Of a DNA stretch of 64,000 nt, positions 24,166-33,055 are shown in pieces. A program made the translations under genes and the position numbers. Location: NCBI GenBank assembly GCA_963682025.1, contig OY821521.1, forward strand, positions 57,569,408 through 57,633,407. Direction: 5' to 3'. The stretch is from Cordilura impudica (lineage: Eukaryota; Arthropoda; Insecta; Diptera; Scathophagidae). Position 1 is the first letter of the stretch; each line of letters starts with the position of its first letter. The notes below the pieces were generated by a model. The model was not told the origin of the DNA, ran no database searches, and was given only the letters and a program-made list of their open reading frames with translations.

Positions 24166-24388
24166 GTGTTGGTGTCGTCTTGGTAACTGTTAGTGGTGCT
24201 GCTTGGCGTATGACAGCACCGGGTGGACCACCCTGTCTTGGCCTGGGCTCCAGCGTTGATTTGGGTAGATGTGGTAGAAGGCCCTGCAGTAGAGGTGGTG
24301 GAGCACCACAGGGTCTTTTATATCCAGAATTTCAACATAGACCACCACCGCCATCCTATCAAGCCAGTATGCAAGAATATCGTTTAAG
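24166..24388 (+). CDS. Internal exon of a PPxY-motif membrane-type protein
   Basis: The exon follows a good acceptor (TTTATCTTACAG) and ends at CGTTTAAG before GTCAGT. It is 223 nt and phase 2 at both borders. The peptide begins VGVVLVTVSGAAWRM, a short hydrophobic run that could be the end of a transmembrane segment, followed by a Gly/Pro/Cys-rich part and RPPPPSYQASMQEYRLR. PPSY is a PPxY motif, the classical ligand of WW domains such as those of Nedd4-family ubiquitin ligases. GC content is far above the surrounding intron. The first exons of the gene were not found in this window. Orthologue identity is not recognised; membrane proteins with LDLR-type or PMEPA1-like tails carry similar motifs, but this is only analogy. 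Confidence 0.75.
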
Positions 24389-24774
24389 GTCAGTACTCCT
24401 GAATGAAAAAAGTAAAAATCAAACAAACAAAAAAAAAACACAATCTCTAAAGTTGCAAAAAATAAACCCCTATCAATTGTGGCAAACCACATAATGTGGT
24501 TTAACAGGATTTTGTGCTTTTAAGCGGATTTGTGCAGAAAAAAATAAAAGGGAGCGTTTGTTGAATTTTTAGTATTGCATGTTCAAATAAAATGTACCAG
24601 AAAGACATACACTAAATAATTGAAAGTCTATAAAATTAATGATTGCATGTCCTTGTGTCATTTATAACAACAACAGTTTCCTTATTCCGACCTATTATTA
24701 TTAGTACTTTTTTTTTTTTTTGCAAAATGCAGCAATTAATTTATATGAACTATTTTATTTATTTTCTATTCTAG

Positions 24775-24867
24775 ACTTCTGTTACTTGATAGAGATCGCC
24801 AGAATGGTGTTGTTAGAGGAAGTTCACCGCCGCCCACTTATCGTTCACATGCCGGAAGTTTGCTAAG
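24775..24867 (+). CDS. Second exon of the PPxY-motif gene
   Basis: Flanked by TATTCTAG and AG-GTAAAT. At 93 nt it keeps phase 2 at both ends, joining CGT-TTA-AG to A-CTT. The peptide is RLLLLDRDRQNGVVRG followed by SSPPPTYRSHAGSLLR, giving a second PPxY motif (PPTY). The intron from the previous exon is 386 nt, and the next intron is about 21 kb and full of transposable elements. Confidence 0.8.
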
Positions 24868-25207
24868 GTAAATATTTTACTTGCTTCTGGCTTCTTATAT
24901 AGGAAATGTTTTTTAAAACCACAAAACAAATTTGTTTGGTAATTAAAATAAAAAAAATGTATATCAATTTGGGTTATACTACCTGTACCTCTACATTAGG
25001 GTAATAACTAAAAATAGGGTAAAATTACTATTGTTTTGTTTATTTTTATTTAAAGAGTTTTTAACTTCAAATAGAAAAAAAATATCAAAATTTGTAATAC
25101 TCATAATAGAAGGCTGAAACTGCCTCTATATAAAATAAAAGTTTTTCAATAATCGACTTTATTGTACACTATAATCACTCTGCCTTAAATTTTGAGCAAA
25201 TGTAATT
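24868..25207 (+). other. Start of the 21-kb intron, no element recognised
   Basis: AT-rich intronic DNA between the donor GTAAATATTT and foldback element C. Confidence 0.6.
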
Positions 25208-25576
25208 CCGTTTTCTTTTCTGACAAAAAATGTTGCCCTTTTTTTGCCATTTTTTGGAAAAGTGTATTTTTTTATATATTCTGAATTAAGAGAAACCTTA
25301 TATTATATATCAATCGAAAGGTCTCAAAGTGCTGTGTTCATAAATGCAAAAAATTATTATCCTCTTGGAAGTCATAGGGTGAAAATATTCATAAAAGGGG
25401 AACCATGGCGAAATATTCTCACAAGTCAATGACTGGAATTTTTTGTGATTTACGCGAGTTCTTTTTTGAGACCTTTCGATTGATGTATAAGATAAGGTTG
25501 CTCTTAATGTAGAATATATCAAAAATACACTTTTCGAAAAAAGGGCGACATTTTTTGTCAGAAAAGAAAATGGCAT
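25208..25576. mobile_element. Foldback element C, copy 2
   Basis: Same structure as 17903-18296: arms of about 130 bp in inverted orientation, left tip TTTTCTTTTCTGACAAAAAA, right tip TTTTTTGTCAGAAAAGAAAA. The centre retains GTCATAGGGTGAAAATATT and GGGGAACCATGG. It lies inside the big intron of the PPxY gene. Confidence 0.8.
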
Positions 25577-26320
25577 AAGTCACAGTTAAACGTGCTCATG
25601 TTTGGGAACCGCCCTATTAGTGGTAATTGTTATTCTAAGCTCTTTACAATTTGATTTTTAATATATGTATGTATATGCATATGAACTTATTTCTAAGAAC
25701 TTAGTGGTTTTGATAGTGTAACAATTGACATCTTGGCCCTTAAATTTAAAATCGAAATATTTAGCTTTTAAACAAAACACAAAAAAAACTTTTATAACTT
25801 TTGAAAACACCCAAAAACAAAACAAAACCCCCTGAAACTCTTTTATGCTCTTAAGCCCATTTGGTTTTTTTGCTGTTAATGCAAAAGAGACAGACGGAAG
25901 GACAGACATTTGGTTTTTTGTTGTTGTTGTTGTCGTCGACAACACATTAAATACATGTAAAAAGTTTGTCGTTGAACTTTGTAGACTGTTTTTAGTTCAA
26001 TATGGGTTGGCAAAACACAACAAAAAGCTATAAATTTACATTAACTCTAAACAGCAATAACACAAAAACCACAATAATTTCTCTTCCTTGTGGAGAACTC
26101 GTACATACACACACATACACACGTTTGAGAAAAAACACAACTCACACTCAACATATTGAAAACTTTAAAAATTTAAATATTTCATTTCATTTGATAATTT
26201 ATGATTTGAAAAGTTGTGTTTGTAAATATTTTGTTAACCCAGCGAAAACTTAAAAAAGAAAGCTCCTACTTAAAGTTATATTGAGAATCAGATCTATTGA
26301 AATTAGCATGAATTATTTCT
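25577..26320. other. Intronic stretch without recognised element
   Basis: AT-rich with some GTTGTTGTT and CACACATACACAC simple tracts. Short open frames on both strands (25658-25945 minus, 25845-26253 plus) have no domain and overlap one another, so I do not call genes. Confidence 0.45.
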
Positions 26321-27905
26321 TTTTATACCCTATACCACTATGTGGTTTGGGTATAATGACTTTGTGCTGCTGTTTGTAACAACCAAAAATATTTGACCTA
26401 TACCCATCTTTAATTATACCGATCGAATCAGAATCACTATCTGATTCGATTTAACGATGTCCGTCCGTCCGTCCGTCCGTCCGTCTGTGTGTCCATGTAA
26501 AGCTTGTTATCAAACTGCAGGTCGCAAATATGAATATATTTTGATGAAATTTGGTATATGAGCTTTTATCAGCCATGGGATGAACGTTGTTGAAATTGGT
26601 GAGAATCGGTCCATGTTCAGACCTAGCCCCCATACAAATGACCCATATGAAATCAACATACATTGCCATAAGATCCAAATTATCATACAAATCTTAGTCA
26701 AATTGGATTTGTATGTACATATTACATCCATTAATCAGTAGTCCAAAAATGATCCCTATTGGACAACTCTTAGTCATAGGCCCCATATAGAGCTGCTTCC
26801 CGATCTTCACCTAAATCTAACAAAAAAATAAGTAAGAAAATTATAGTCGGTCTAGACCGACTATACGATACCCTATACCATGCTTTTAGAGACCCTATCA
26901 CTTAGGCCCAACTAACTGGACATAGAAAATAAGGAAAAACCAAATTTGAGTGGGATTTTTATTAATTTTTTTGGCTGCAGATATGAAAAAGTTCATATCG
27001 GATGCTATATCTATATAGGGACTTGGTCCAAAAATGGAACGATCCTGATCATGTTTGGTAAAGTCTCTTGTATTTTGCAAAAATATATACAAACAAAATT
27101 TGAGAAGAATCAGTGCAATATTTTTGTTTTTTAATAGATTTAAGTGAAGATCGGGAAGCAGCTCTATATGGGGTCAAAGGGATCATTTTTGGACTACTCA
27201 CTAATGGATGTAATGAACGCATACAAACCCAATTTGAGTAAGATCTATATGACAATTTGGATCTTATGGCAATTTATGTCGATTTTATATGGGTAATTTG
27301 TATGGGGGCTAGGTCTGAACATGGACCGATTCTCACCAATTTCAATAGCGTTCATCCTATGGCCGATAAAAGCTCATATACCAAATTTTATCAAAATATA
27401 TTCATATTTGCGACCTGCAGTTTGATTACAAGGTTTACATGGACACACAGACGGACGGACGGACGGATATTGTTAAATCAACTCAGAAAGTGATTCTGAT
27501 TCTATCGGTATAATTAAAGATGGGTCTTGGTCAAATATTTTTGGTTGTTACAAACAGCAGCACAAAGTCATTATACCCAAACCACATAGTGGTATAGGGT
27601 ATAACAAAAATATTGCACTGATTCTTCTCAAATTTTGTTTGTTTATATATTTGCAAAATACAAGAGACTTTACCAAACATGGTCAGGATCGGTCCATTTT
27701 TGGGCCTAGTCCCCATATAGATATAGCATCCGATATGAACTTTTTCATATCTGCAGCCGAAAAAATTAATAAAAATCCCACTCAAATTTGGTTTATGCTT
27801 ATTTTCTATATCCAGTTAGTTGGGCCTGAGAGATAGGGTCTCTAAGCGCATGGTATAGGGTATCGTATAGTCGGTCTAGACCGACTATAATTTTCTTACT
27901 TGTTT
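26321..27905 (-). mobile_element. Family A repeat, minus copy, host of a nested copy
   Basis: The minus copy starts at 27905 (AACAAGTAAGAAAATTATAG plus the perfect palindrome), runs to about 27604, is interrupted, and continues from about 26828 to 26321, ending GGTATAGGGTATAAAAAG. The two parts add up to about 800 bp. Across the gap the sequence continues exactly (…TCTAACAAAAAA / CAAAAATATTGCAC… compared with TATCAAAAAACAAAAATATT in other copies). Confidence 0.85.
26829..27603 (+). mobile_element. Family A repeat, complete copy nested in its own family
   Basis: Left end AAGTAAGAAAATTATAGTCG and the palindrome TAGTCGGTCTAGACCGACTA; right end CATAGTGGTATAGGGTATAA. It is 775 bp and both ends are defined by the interrupted minus copy, so this fixes the full length of the family. 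It has a (GGAC)n tract near 27449. No protein is encoded; the small frames on both strands are chance. Confidence 0.85.
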
Positions 27906-27934
27906 ATTTTTTGTAGCTTCACCAAAATTTCATC

Positions 27935-28079
27935 TTAACACGTTCACGGACGTGAATGCTGTAGCATTTATTTTCATAGTGATGCTGAATGACGTGAATG
28001 TTATAGCATTTAATTTTGCACTTTCAAAAATAATTGCCGGTATATTTTTGTAGCTCTCTAGCGTTCGCGAACGTGTTAA
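27935..28079. mobile_element. TTAA-flanked MITE (piggyBac-like ends)
   Basis: TTAA at 27935-27938 and 28076-28079 bracket a 137-bp element whose ends are CACGTTCACGGACG and, in reverse complement, CACGTTCGCGAACG. Inside is a direct repeat of GACGTGAATG.T.TAGCATTTA (around 27949 and 28002). TTAA target sites are used by piggyBac and some Kolobok-type transposases; which one moved this copy is unknown. Confidence 0.7.
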
Positions 28080-28745
28080 GCAATGACAGGTATGCTTGTT
28101 GTCATCAAGTCTAATACAATAACATTAAATTCAGGCAATTTTTCTTTTGAAAAGCAATATTTTTATGTTAAAGCATAATTTTTTTATATTAAAATTTAGC
28201 ATTCATTTTAGGACATCACATATTTCACAATAACGTTCTATAACCACAATAAGATTGTGCTTGCCGTAAAATTTATATGCTAGATTTGTTAAACTTTTCC
28301 AACTTATTTTCACAATAAAGTGTGTCCTTCAACCATTGACTTGAGTGTTAATAAGCTTAAATATTTGCTTCTTTCTGTTTTCACTTTCTTTATATTAAAG
28401 TAAATACAAAAGTTTTCTTTATTATTTAATTTTTTTTAATCTTTTTGGTTGCCATACATTTAGTCCTATTATAGGATTAAGACTAGGCTCATTTAACAGT
28501 TAATTGCTACTTTGAACTCCCTCTTTGATAAAAATGTATAGTAATTATAAAAAGTTTATATTATTTTCATCTTGTCTAATCTTTTACCCGCTTAAGCAAT
28601 TGACGTAAATGATGATTATATAACACTGATGAAGATGATGGTAATAGTATGTAGTAATGATTGAAAAAGTTTGTTTGTTTTAATTTTGAAGATAGCAATA
28701 GATGACAAATAAATATAGAAACATAAGACTGAAGGGCCTAAGGCG
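28080..28745. other. Intronic stretch without recognised element
   Basis: AT-rich, no exon or shared repeat recognised. Confidence 0.45.
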
Positions 28746-29100
28746 GCCATTGAAAAACAAAAAAAAAACCTTTTTAAGAAAATTCAGTTATTTAAGAGAA
28801 AGTTACTTTTATACTTTTTAAGAGAAAGATCATAGAATAAGTACATCTTCTAAAATATTATCAATTTTTAAAAAGTATATTTCCGTGGAAGGATACCATG
28901 TCTCAAAAATTAAAATTTTCTTTGAAAAATACCTTTCTTAAAAAATATTTTTCTCCGAAAAGGAGTATGTTTGCTTCAGAAGTGCCTTTATTTTACTGGA
29001 ACGTTTTATTTAAAGGAACTTTTCTTAAAAAAGTACCTTTTTTAAAAAGCATTTCTTTTTTAAAAACTGTATTTCCTAAAAAAGTAAGTGGATAATATTT
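28746..29100 (-). repeat. Motif F array (AAGTACCTTTT type)
   Basis: Degenerate tandem units of about 17-20 bp; in this orientation they read TTCTTAAAAAAGTACCTTTT. The plus-strand frame at 28898-29095 (Lys/Phe/Leu-rich) is a translation of the array. See 47990 for the largest block. Confidence 0.7.
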
Positions 29101-29104
29101 TAAA

Positions 29105-29445
29105 ATCTAGATGTACGCGTTCAATGACATGTTCTGTTTTTAGCAGTACACGTGCAACAACACGAGCTTAAAATAAGGCTACACTCGAACCTGTGTGGTT
29201 TATGTGTGTTCGAAACAAAAAATACGTTATAGAAACATTTTCGTGTACATAACGAAATATTAAAACGAAACACAGTCAAAATTGTGTTCGGTACCGTACA
29301 AAATTTAGAAACACACATAATTGATATCAAAATAAAAACCCGTGTTTGTTGGTCTGAGCTATGTTTGTTTACATATGTATATGTACGAGTTTTTATTCAG
29401 TGTGTATTTGTTTTCTGAACTCTGATCAGAACACATCCCATCAAG
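29105..29445 (-). repeat. Dispersed repeat D, second copy
   Basis: Matches 12880-13150 in the opposite orientation: CATGTTCTGTTTTT, CTCGAACCTGT, GAACATTTTTGTAT-like and ACGAAATATTAAAACGAA phrases occur in the same order. The perfect second hairpin arm seen at 13160-13257 is missing here. Confidence 0.65.
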
Positions 29446-29519
29446 CAAAATACCATACAATATGTTATTGGTCCCCGCAGAACTTTTCAATATTTAGAGA
29501 ACAATGGGGGACTCACTAA

Positions 29520-29880
29520 TCGGAAGGTTTAAGATGTTTTTTTTAAGAAAATTTGCTTTTTAATAGAAAAATGAAAAATTTTAAAGAAAACATAGTTTTT
29601 GTCGAAAAAATTACTTTTTTCCAAAAAAAGGAAGTTTTTTAAGAAAAGTTAATTTTTTAAAAGCGGTACTTTTTACAACAGCTGCGTTTTTGAGAAAATG
29701 TACTTTCATAGAGAAGGTATTTTGTGAGAAAAGTTACTTTTATTAAAAAGTTTTTTTAAGAAAGGAGCTTTTTAAAGAATGTATGGTTTTTGAGAAGAGG
29801 TACTTTTCAAGAAAAAGTATGATACTCTTTAAAGAAAGGTACTGTTTTAAGAAAAAGTTCTTTTTAAAGTCTTTCCTTTA
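29520..29880 (+). repeat. Motif F array
   Basis: Degenerate AAGAAAAGGTACTTTTT-type units with a period near 18 bp, strongly diverged. Confidence 0.65.
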
Positions 29881-29889
29881 ACGCATACT

Positions 29890-30390
29890 CTCTGTTTGTC
29901 TGTCTGCCTGCCATGGGGCAACCCCATTCCAACTCATCCAATTGATCTGGAACTTGGCCCATAGTTTTGTTGTGGCTATAGATTTATTTTGGGGTAGTCA
30001 CGCATAGTCACGCACAGTAACGGAGTGATATAAAACCCATTTTCCCTTATCCGATCGATCTGAGACTTCGCCGGTAGACTTGCTGTGAAAAAAGATTAAC
30101 TTTGACATAGTCACTCACAGTCAGGCATAGTCACGTGCAGTCGCGGAGAGACTAAAACCTCACTTCCACTCATCCGAACGATCTGAAACTTTGTACATAG
30201 AGTTGTTGTAGCCAAAGATTAATTTTAATATAGTCACAGACAGTCACACATAGTCACGCACAGTAACGGAGAAATTTAAACCCCATTTCCCCTTATCCAA
30301 CCAAACTGAGGTCCATAGACTTGTTGTGACCAAAGATAAATTTTAAAATGGTCGCGCAAAGTCACGCACAGTCACGGAGAGATTCAAAAC
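29890..30390 (+). repeat. Tandem repeat, ~120-bp unit, about four copies
   Basis: Each unit carries, in order, CC.CTTATCC(A/G)A, GATCTGA-A-CTT, ATAGACTTGTTGTGACCAAA, GATTAATTTT-A-ATAGTCAC, and ends with AGTCACGCACAGTAACGGAG followed by A-AT-AAA. Units begin near 29925, 30036, 30157 and 30277. Divergence is moderate. A CAGTCAC/TAGTCACG sub-repeat is present in each unit. No open frame persists through the array. It sits between two motif F blocks. Confidence 0.85.
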
Positions 30391-30640
30391 TCATACGCAT
30401 AAGGAAAGAAAGAGTTTTAATAAAAACTTTGTTTTTATGGATTAGGTTATTTAGGAAATAGGAAAAGGTACTTTTTTAAGAAAAGGTACTTTTTTAAGAA
30501 AAGGTACTTTTTTAAGAAAAGGTACTTTTTAAGAAAAGGTACTTTTTTGGAAAATAAATTTTTTTATAAAAGATACTCTTTTGGAAAAGGTACTTCTTTG
30601 GCAAAGGTACTTTTCTATGAAAATTTACTTTTTTCTTAAC
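30391..30640 (+). repeat. Motif F array, regular block
   Basis: The clearest block of the motif: AAGAAAAGGTACTTTTTT is repeated four times in a row between about 30460 and 30545 with an 18-bp period, then becomes degenerate. Confidence 0.85.
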
Positions 30641-30959
30641 TCCACAACTTCAAGTCATTATTAATTAATTTATCCTTAATAATTCGGAGGTATATTGTGA
30701 CCAGTGAAATATGGAACTTCATTTGGTAAAGTCTCAGATGATGGCTTTTAGAAAAGGTGGCCGGCCGGTTTTCATTTCATGAAAAAATAAAATATAGAGA
30801 AAAATTTATAGAAATAGTGAATGAATATAAATAACTCTTTAGGTATAATCTTAACACCCCAAATGGTTTTTAAAAAGAACCTTGAAAAGAGAAACAACTC
30901 AGCTAAGAATAGCATTACTGCCACTTGGAGTAGTTTTTTGAACAACAATTTTATAACAT

Positions 30960-31412
30960 TAGAAGTAAAATAAATAGAAACTTTTTCGGTCGGTGTGTAG
31001 ATCCATACAGTCATATGCTGCTCAGATTTGGGGATGCTGATTAATTAATGAAGTAGCTGCCTCGCAGAGGTACCATTTAAAAGGAATTTTAAAACTGCCA
31101 AATTTTACACCGAATTATGCTTTAAACTTGAAAACAAAGGCTGAAGTTAGCTATTTTTATACACTGAACCTTCATATTAGCTACGTAGTTAAAACTATTT
31201 TTGAATATAGCCAAAACAGACTTCCCCATAAATTATCCTTAATTATACTGAGGAGAAACATGATCTGGGCGGATCAAATGAATAAAATGGGAAATAAGTT
31301 TGATGTACGCTTTGAAAATCATATTGCAGCAAAACCAAGGTCTCGGAGAGGTACGCAGCTGCTACTGCAATTAAAACTAAAAAAGATTACTCAAATACAC
31401 GAAATACTTTGA
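30960..31412 (+). pseudogene. Non-LTR retrotransposon C-terminal fragment
   Basis: A plus-strand reading from about 31010 gives YAAQIWGC, a stop, then VAASQRYHLKGILKLPNFTP, NYALNL, and, in the open frame to 31412, YFYTLNLHISYVV and SQNRLPHKLS followed by WADQMNKMG. This order is typical of the region downstream of the reverse transcriptase domain in Jockey/R1-like non-LTR elements. There is no RT palm motif in the fragment, and one stop interrupts it. It is a 5'-truncated, dead copy. Confidence 0.6.
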
Positions 31413-31805
31413 ACAGTAGATCTCGATTTTACAAATATCTAAATCATAGCTCAGCTGTTAATTACATATGTATATTAATAGTGAATTGACTTTACCGCAG
31501 ATCACAACAATTTTTAAAACCAGGTGTGATATTTTACCTCAAAACATAAATACCTTCGATAATACCATTTATTGTGACGATATTAAGTATTTTTAAATTT
31601 TTTTGTTCAATTTTAGTCTTATCTGAAATATTTATTAGGCGTTGGCATTTCACGGTAGATCTTTGGCAACACTACTTTCAAGGTTAGGTCACCGTAGCTG
31701 CTTCTTGTTGTCTCAATTTTAGGTCGACCATTTGAGTGGAGTTGGGTGTTGAATTGGTTAAAGAAACTGGGAGTTGCATAAGTCTAACAGAAGTGTTAGT
31801 CAATA
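31413..31805. other. Intronic stretch without recognised element
   Basis: Nothing recognised. Confidence 0.4.
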
Positions 31806-31927
31806 TCTATAATATTAATAGGCTAGGTGATTTTTTGTTACCGATCTTTTGTTCTACCGTTTTATCCCTATTTTGACCATACGTATATAGAAAATGCACT
31901 CGAATTTCGAGAGCTGGAATCTGCTAA
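31806..31927 (+). mobile_element. Short Helitron-like element, internally deleted copy 3
   Basis: Begins TCTATAATATTAATAGGCTA and ends GAGCTGGAATCTGCTAA with the CTCGAATTTCGAG hairpin. Only about 122 bp remain, as the middle ~260 bp of the other copies is missing. The 3' end is CTAA (still CTRR). Confidence 0.7.
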
Positions 31928-31989
31928 TATATCTTTGATGTTCAATACATTAAATTGGCATGATAGATTTTTAGACTGTTTCTTCCAAG

Positions 31990-32700
31990 TGTTTATAAGC
32001 TTATTATTGTTGCTGTAAAGACACTGTTCATTGTTTTGTGATGAAAGGCAATTTGTTGTGTTACTAATTGTACTATTTGCATTTGGTAGAGTATTAAGTG
32101 TGTTTGTGGCATTAATTCGGTTGCTGGTGTTACTTCGTTCGTTATAATCAGAGAACTGCTGGCTATTGTGATTGTTACTAGTATTTCTATCAGCGATGTA
32201 CTTAGAATTGGATTAAGTTTTTCTGGATTTTTCAAAACTATTTTGAGGAAACAATTTTTTGTATGTTGCACACTCTTACAATGTGGAGGAGTTTCCTCAT
32301 GCAGATACACCGAGGCGCATGCAGGATTCCGCCAACGAGAAGTATACCTAATGGAATACTGTATTTCTTGCAGCATAGCTGAAGTGATACAGAGAATATT
32401 CAGTTTTGTGTAGTTTCCTTTGCAACTCTTTGATGTGTGTCTTCCATTTAAAGGAGCTATCTACATGAACTAATTCAATAGTGATATCTCAGTATTCGTT
32501 TATGTGATTTGTTCTGTTGTGTATGCATTTTATGCACGTGTGGTTTTCTGATATGCGCTAGCTTTGTTTTAGATGCATTAATTAGCAGACAGTCGTATGA
32601 CACCATTTAGATGCATTATCAAGTTGATTATGCACAATTTTCGTACAGTTTCCACGTTTTTATTTATAACAAGAATTGCTGTATCATATGCATATTTTTA
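31990..32700 (-). pseudogene. Non-LTR retrotransposon reverse transcriptase fragment
   Basis: On the minus strand, frames connected by shifts give YAYDTAILVINKNVETVRK (RT motif YADD with a D-to-Y change), then LLINASKTKLAHIRKPHVHK, then FKWKTHIKELQ.KLHKTEYSLYHFSYAARN, YFSLAESCMRLGVS, and PQNSFEKSRK. The order matches the end of the RT domain and the thumb/C-terminal region of non-LTR elements. The upstream palm and the endonuclease are absent. The minus frame at 31993-32376 is only partly in the correct phase. At the 5' limit (about 32730) it is joined to a sequence also present at 38672-38705. Confidence 0.6.
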
Positions 32701-33055
32701 GGGTTTAAGCATATCGTTTGCATATGAGTAGCTGAGATGCAAAACTCGTTCGTTACAAAAATTAAAATACGAGATAATAATTGATTCTGACAGTTCTTTT
32801 GGCGCTTTATAAGAAGAAATACACTGATTGTGTCAATGCATTTCCTTTTCCATGTTTTTTATGGCCAAAAATTGCAGTTAGTAGCAGAATTGGTTTGTTT
32901 CATACACAAGTTATTTTCAAAACTAAGTATCTCAATGCATGTCTCGTAGCAAAGGTCGCTGGTTCACTGTTTGAAGTGCAAGTTTCCAAAACATTAAAAT
33001 TGACGAAACGTTGGGAAAAATTTAATTAAAAAAAATACCTCTTATTTACATTATA
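32701..33055. other. Junction stretch before the TIR transposon
   Basis: Contains GTAACGAACGAGTTTTGCAT in reverse complement (about 32735-32757), shared with 38672. No gene recognised. The plus frame at 32781-33029 shows no known domain, apart from a LTKRWEKFN tail of little weight. Confidence 0.4.

Noticed and set aside
24190..24492. Minus-strand 100-codon frame opposite the PPxY exon
   Set aside because: Shadow of a real plus-strand exon whose splice sites and phase fit.
26451..27836. Many 60-90 codon frames such as MYDNLDLMAMYVDF and MSGIFINFFGCRYEK on both strands
   Set aside because: They recur in every family A copy, but are short, shift between copies, occur on both strands and show no domain, so they look like repeats translated by chance.
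28898..29095. Lys/Phe/Leu-rich frame
   Set aside because: Translation of a motif F array; similar ones at 48054, 48993 and 57207 were rejected for the same reason.
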